A stretch of 35,124 nt of DNA from CAIWXH01 sp964555675. GTDB taxonomy: Bacteria > Chloroflexota > Chloroflexia > Chloroflexales > Chloroflexaceae. The DNA lies in contig CAZKTU010000040.1 in assembly GCA_964555675.1 (NCBI GenBank), forward strand, positions 1 to 35,124, in the 5' to 3' direction. Shown in pieces: positions 35,032-35,124 of the stretch; positions within the stretch are counted from its first letter, which is position 1, and every line of letters starts with the position of its first letter. The translations under genes were made by a program, and so were the position numbers. The notes below the pieces were generated by a model. That model ran no database searches. It was not told where the DNA came from and saw only the letters and a list, made by a program, of their open reading frames with translations.

Positions 35032-35124
35032 TCAGCTGCGGCGGCGACCGAGGGCGGCGACGACAAGCAGGGCAAGGGTGAGGAGGCCGCGGGCCACAAT
35101 CTGACCCAGGTCTTCCGGGGCCGG
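35032..35124 (-). CDS. Partial gene: C-terminal membrane tail
   Basis: The minus strand from the window edge reads 30 codons, PAPEDLGQIVARGLLTLALL then a hydrophobic run and LGRRRS, to TGA at 35032-35034. A hydrophobic helix and an Arg-rich end suggest the C-terminus of a membrane-anchored protein. The gene starts beyond the window. It ends 44 bases before the alpha/beta hydrolase start on the same strand, so they may be co-transcribed. Confidence 0.5.
   Translation of the reverse strand, partial: PAPEDLGQIVARGLLTLALLVVAALGRRRS

Overview
The window is about 35 kb of GC-rich bacterial chromosome. I read it as Chloroflexota, probably class Chloroflexia and close to the Kouleothrix/Roseiflexus group. 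Support comes from the gene mix: a biliverdin-type bacteriophytochrome with a stand-alone response regulator, a DICT-domain histidine kinase, a MalT-like LuxR regulator, an MGH1/GH63-type glucosidase, YhfC and CPBP membrane proteases, and TolB-like lipoproteins. This is inference from protein families, since no rRNA or marker gene is present. A run of exactly 100 N, flanked by two identical 55-bp ends, shows that the piece is a draft scaffold.

Layout. (1) 1-3.5 kb, minus strand: a PepSY membrane protein, a small lipoprotein and two similar small proteins (membrane helix, CVxxC, histidine-rich stretch, membrane helix, proline-rich tail). The pairing looks like an undescribed metal or redox module at the envelope. 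(2) 3.5-6.5 kb, plus strand: an MscS-type channel overlapping by GTGA a large TolB-like beta-propeller lipoprotein. (3) 6.5-13 kb, minus strand: a light-signalling block of bacteriophytochrome, overlapping Rcp1-like response regulator, and REC-kinase-REC hybrid, preceded by a DICT-kinase-REC protein. (4) 13-17.8 kb: fossil pieces of a BTAD/AAA regulator, a large MalT-like regulator, an exported (Tat) lactonase-like metallo-hydrolase and a divergent PadR repressor, with a perfect 17-bp palindrome between the last two. (5) 17.8-27 kb, minus strand: glucosidase, M28 peptidase with membrane helices, YhfC protease, MFS exporter and CPBP protease, plus one plus-strand orphan small gene. (6) 27-30.4 kb, minus strand: GNAT acetyltransferase with a ParB-like partner, a DUF1349 protein, and a wrecked ABC transporter around the scaffold gap. 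(7) 30.4-35.1 kb: a lone receiver protein, a divergent NarL-type regulator with a good promoter, a class C serine hydrolase lipoprotein, an alpha/beta hydrolase and the end of one more gene.

The strongest linked unit is the phytochrome block: a red/far-red sensor kinase, its diffusible receiver, a hybrid kinase for further phosphotransfer, and a kinase with a DICT sensor. The most novel-looking items are the paired CVxxC/His-rich proteins and a 17-bp G-rich motif found in three separate intergenic spacers between 24 and 34 kb. Many long reading frames run antisense to these genes; they are by-products of the high GC content and are left out.
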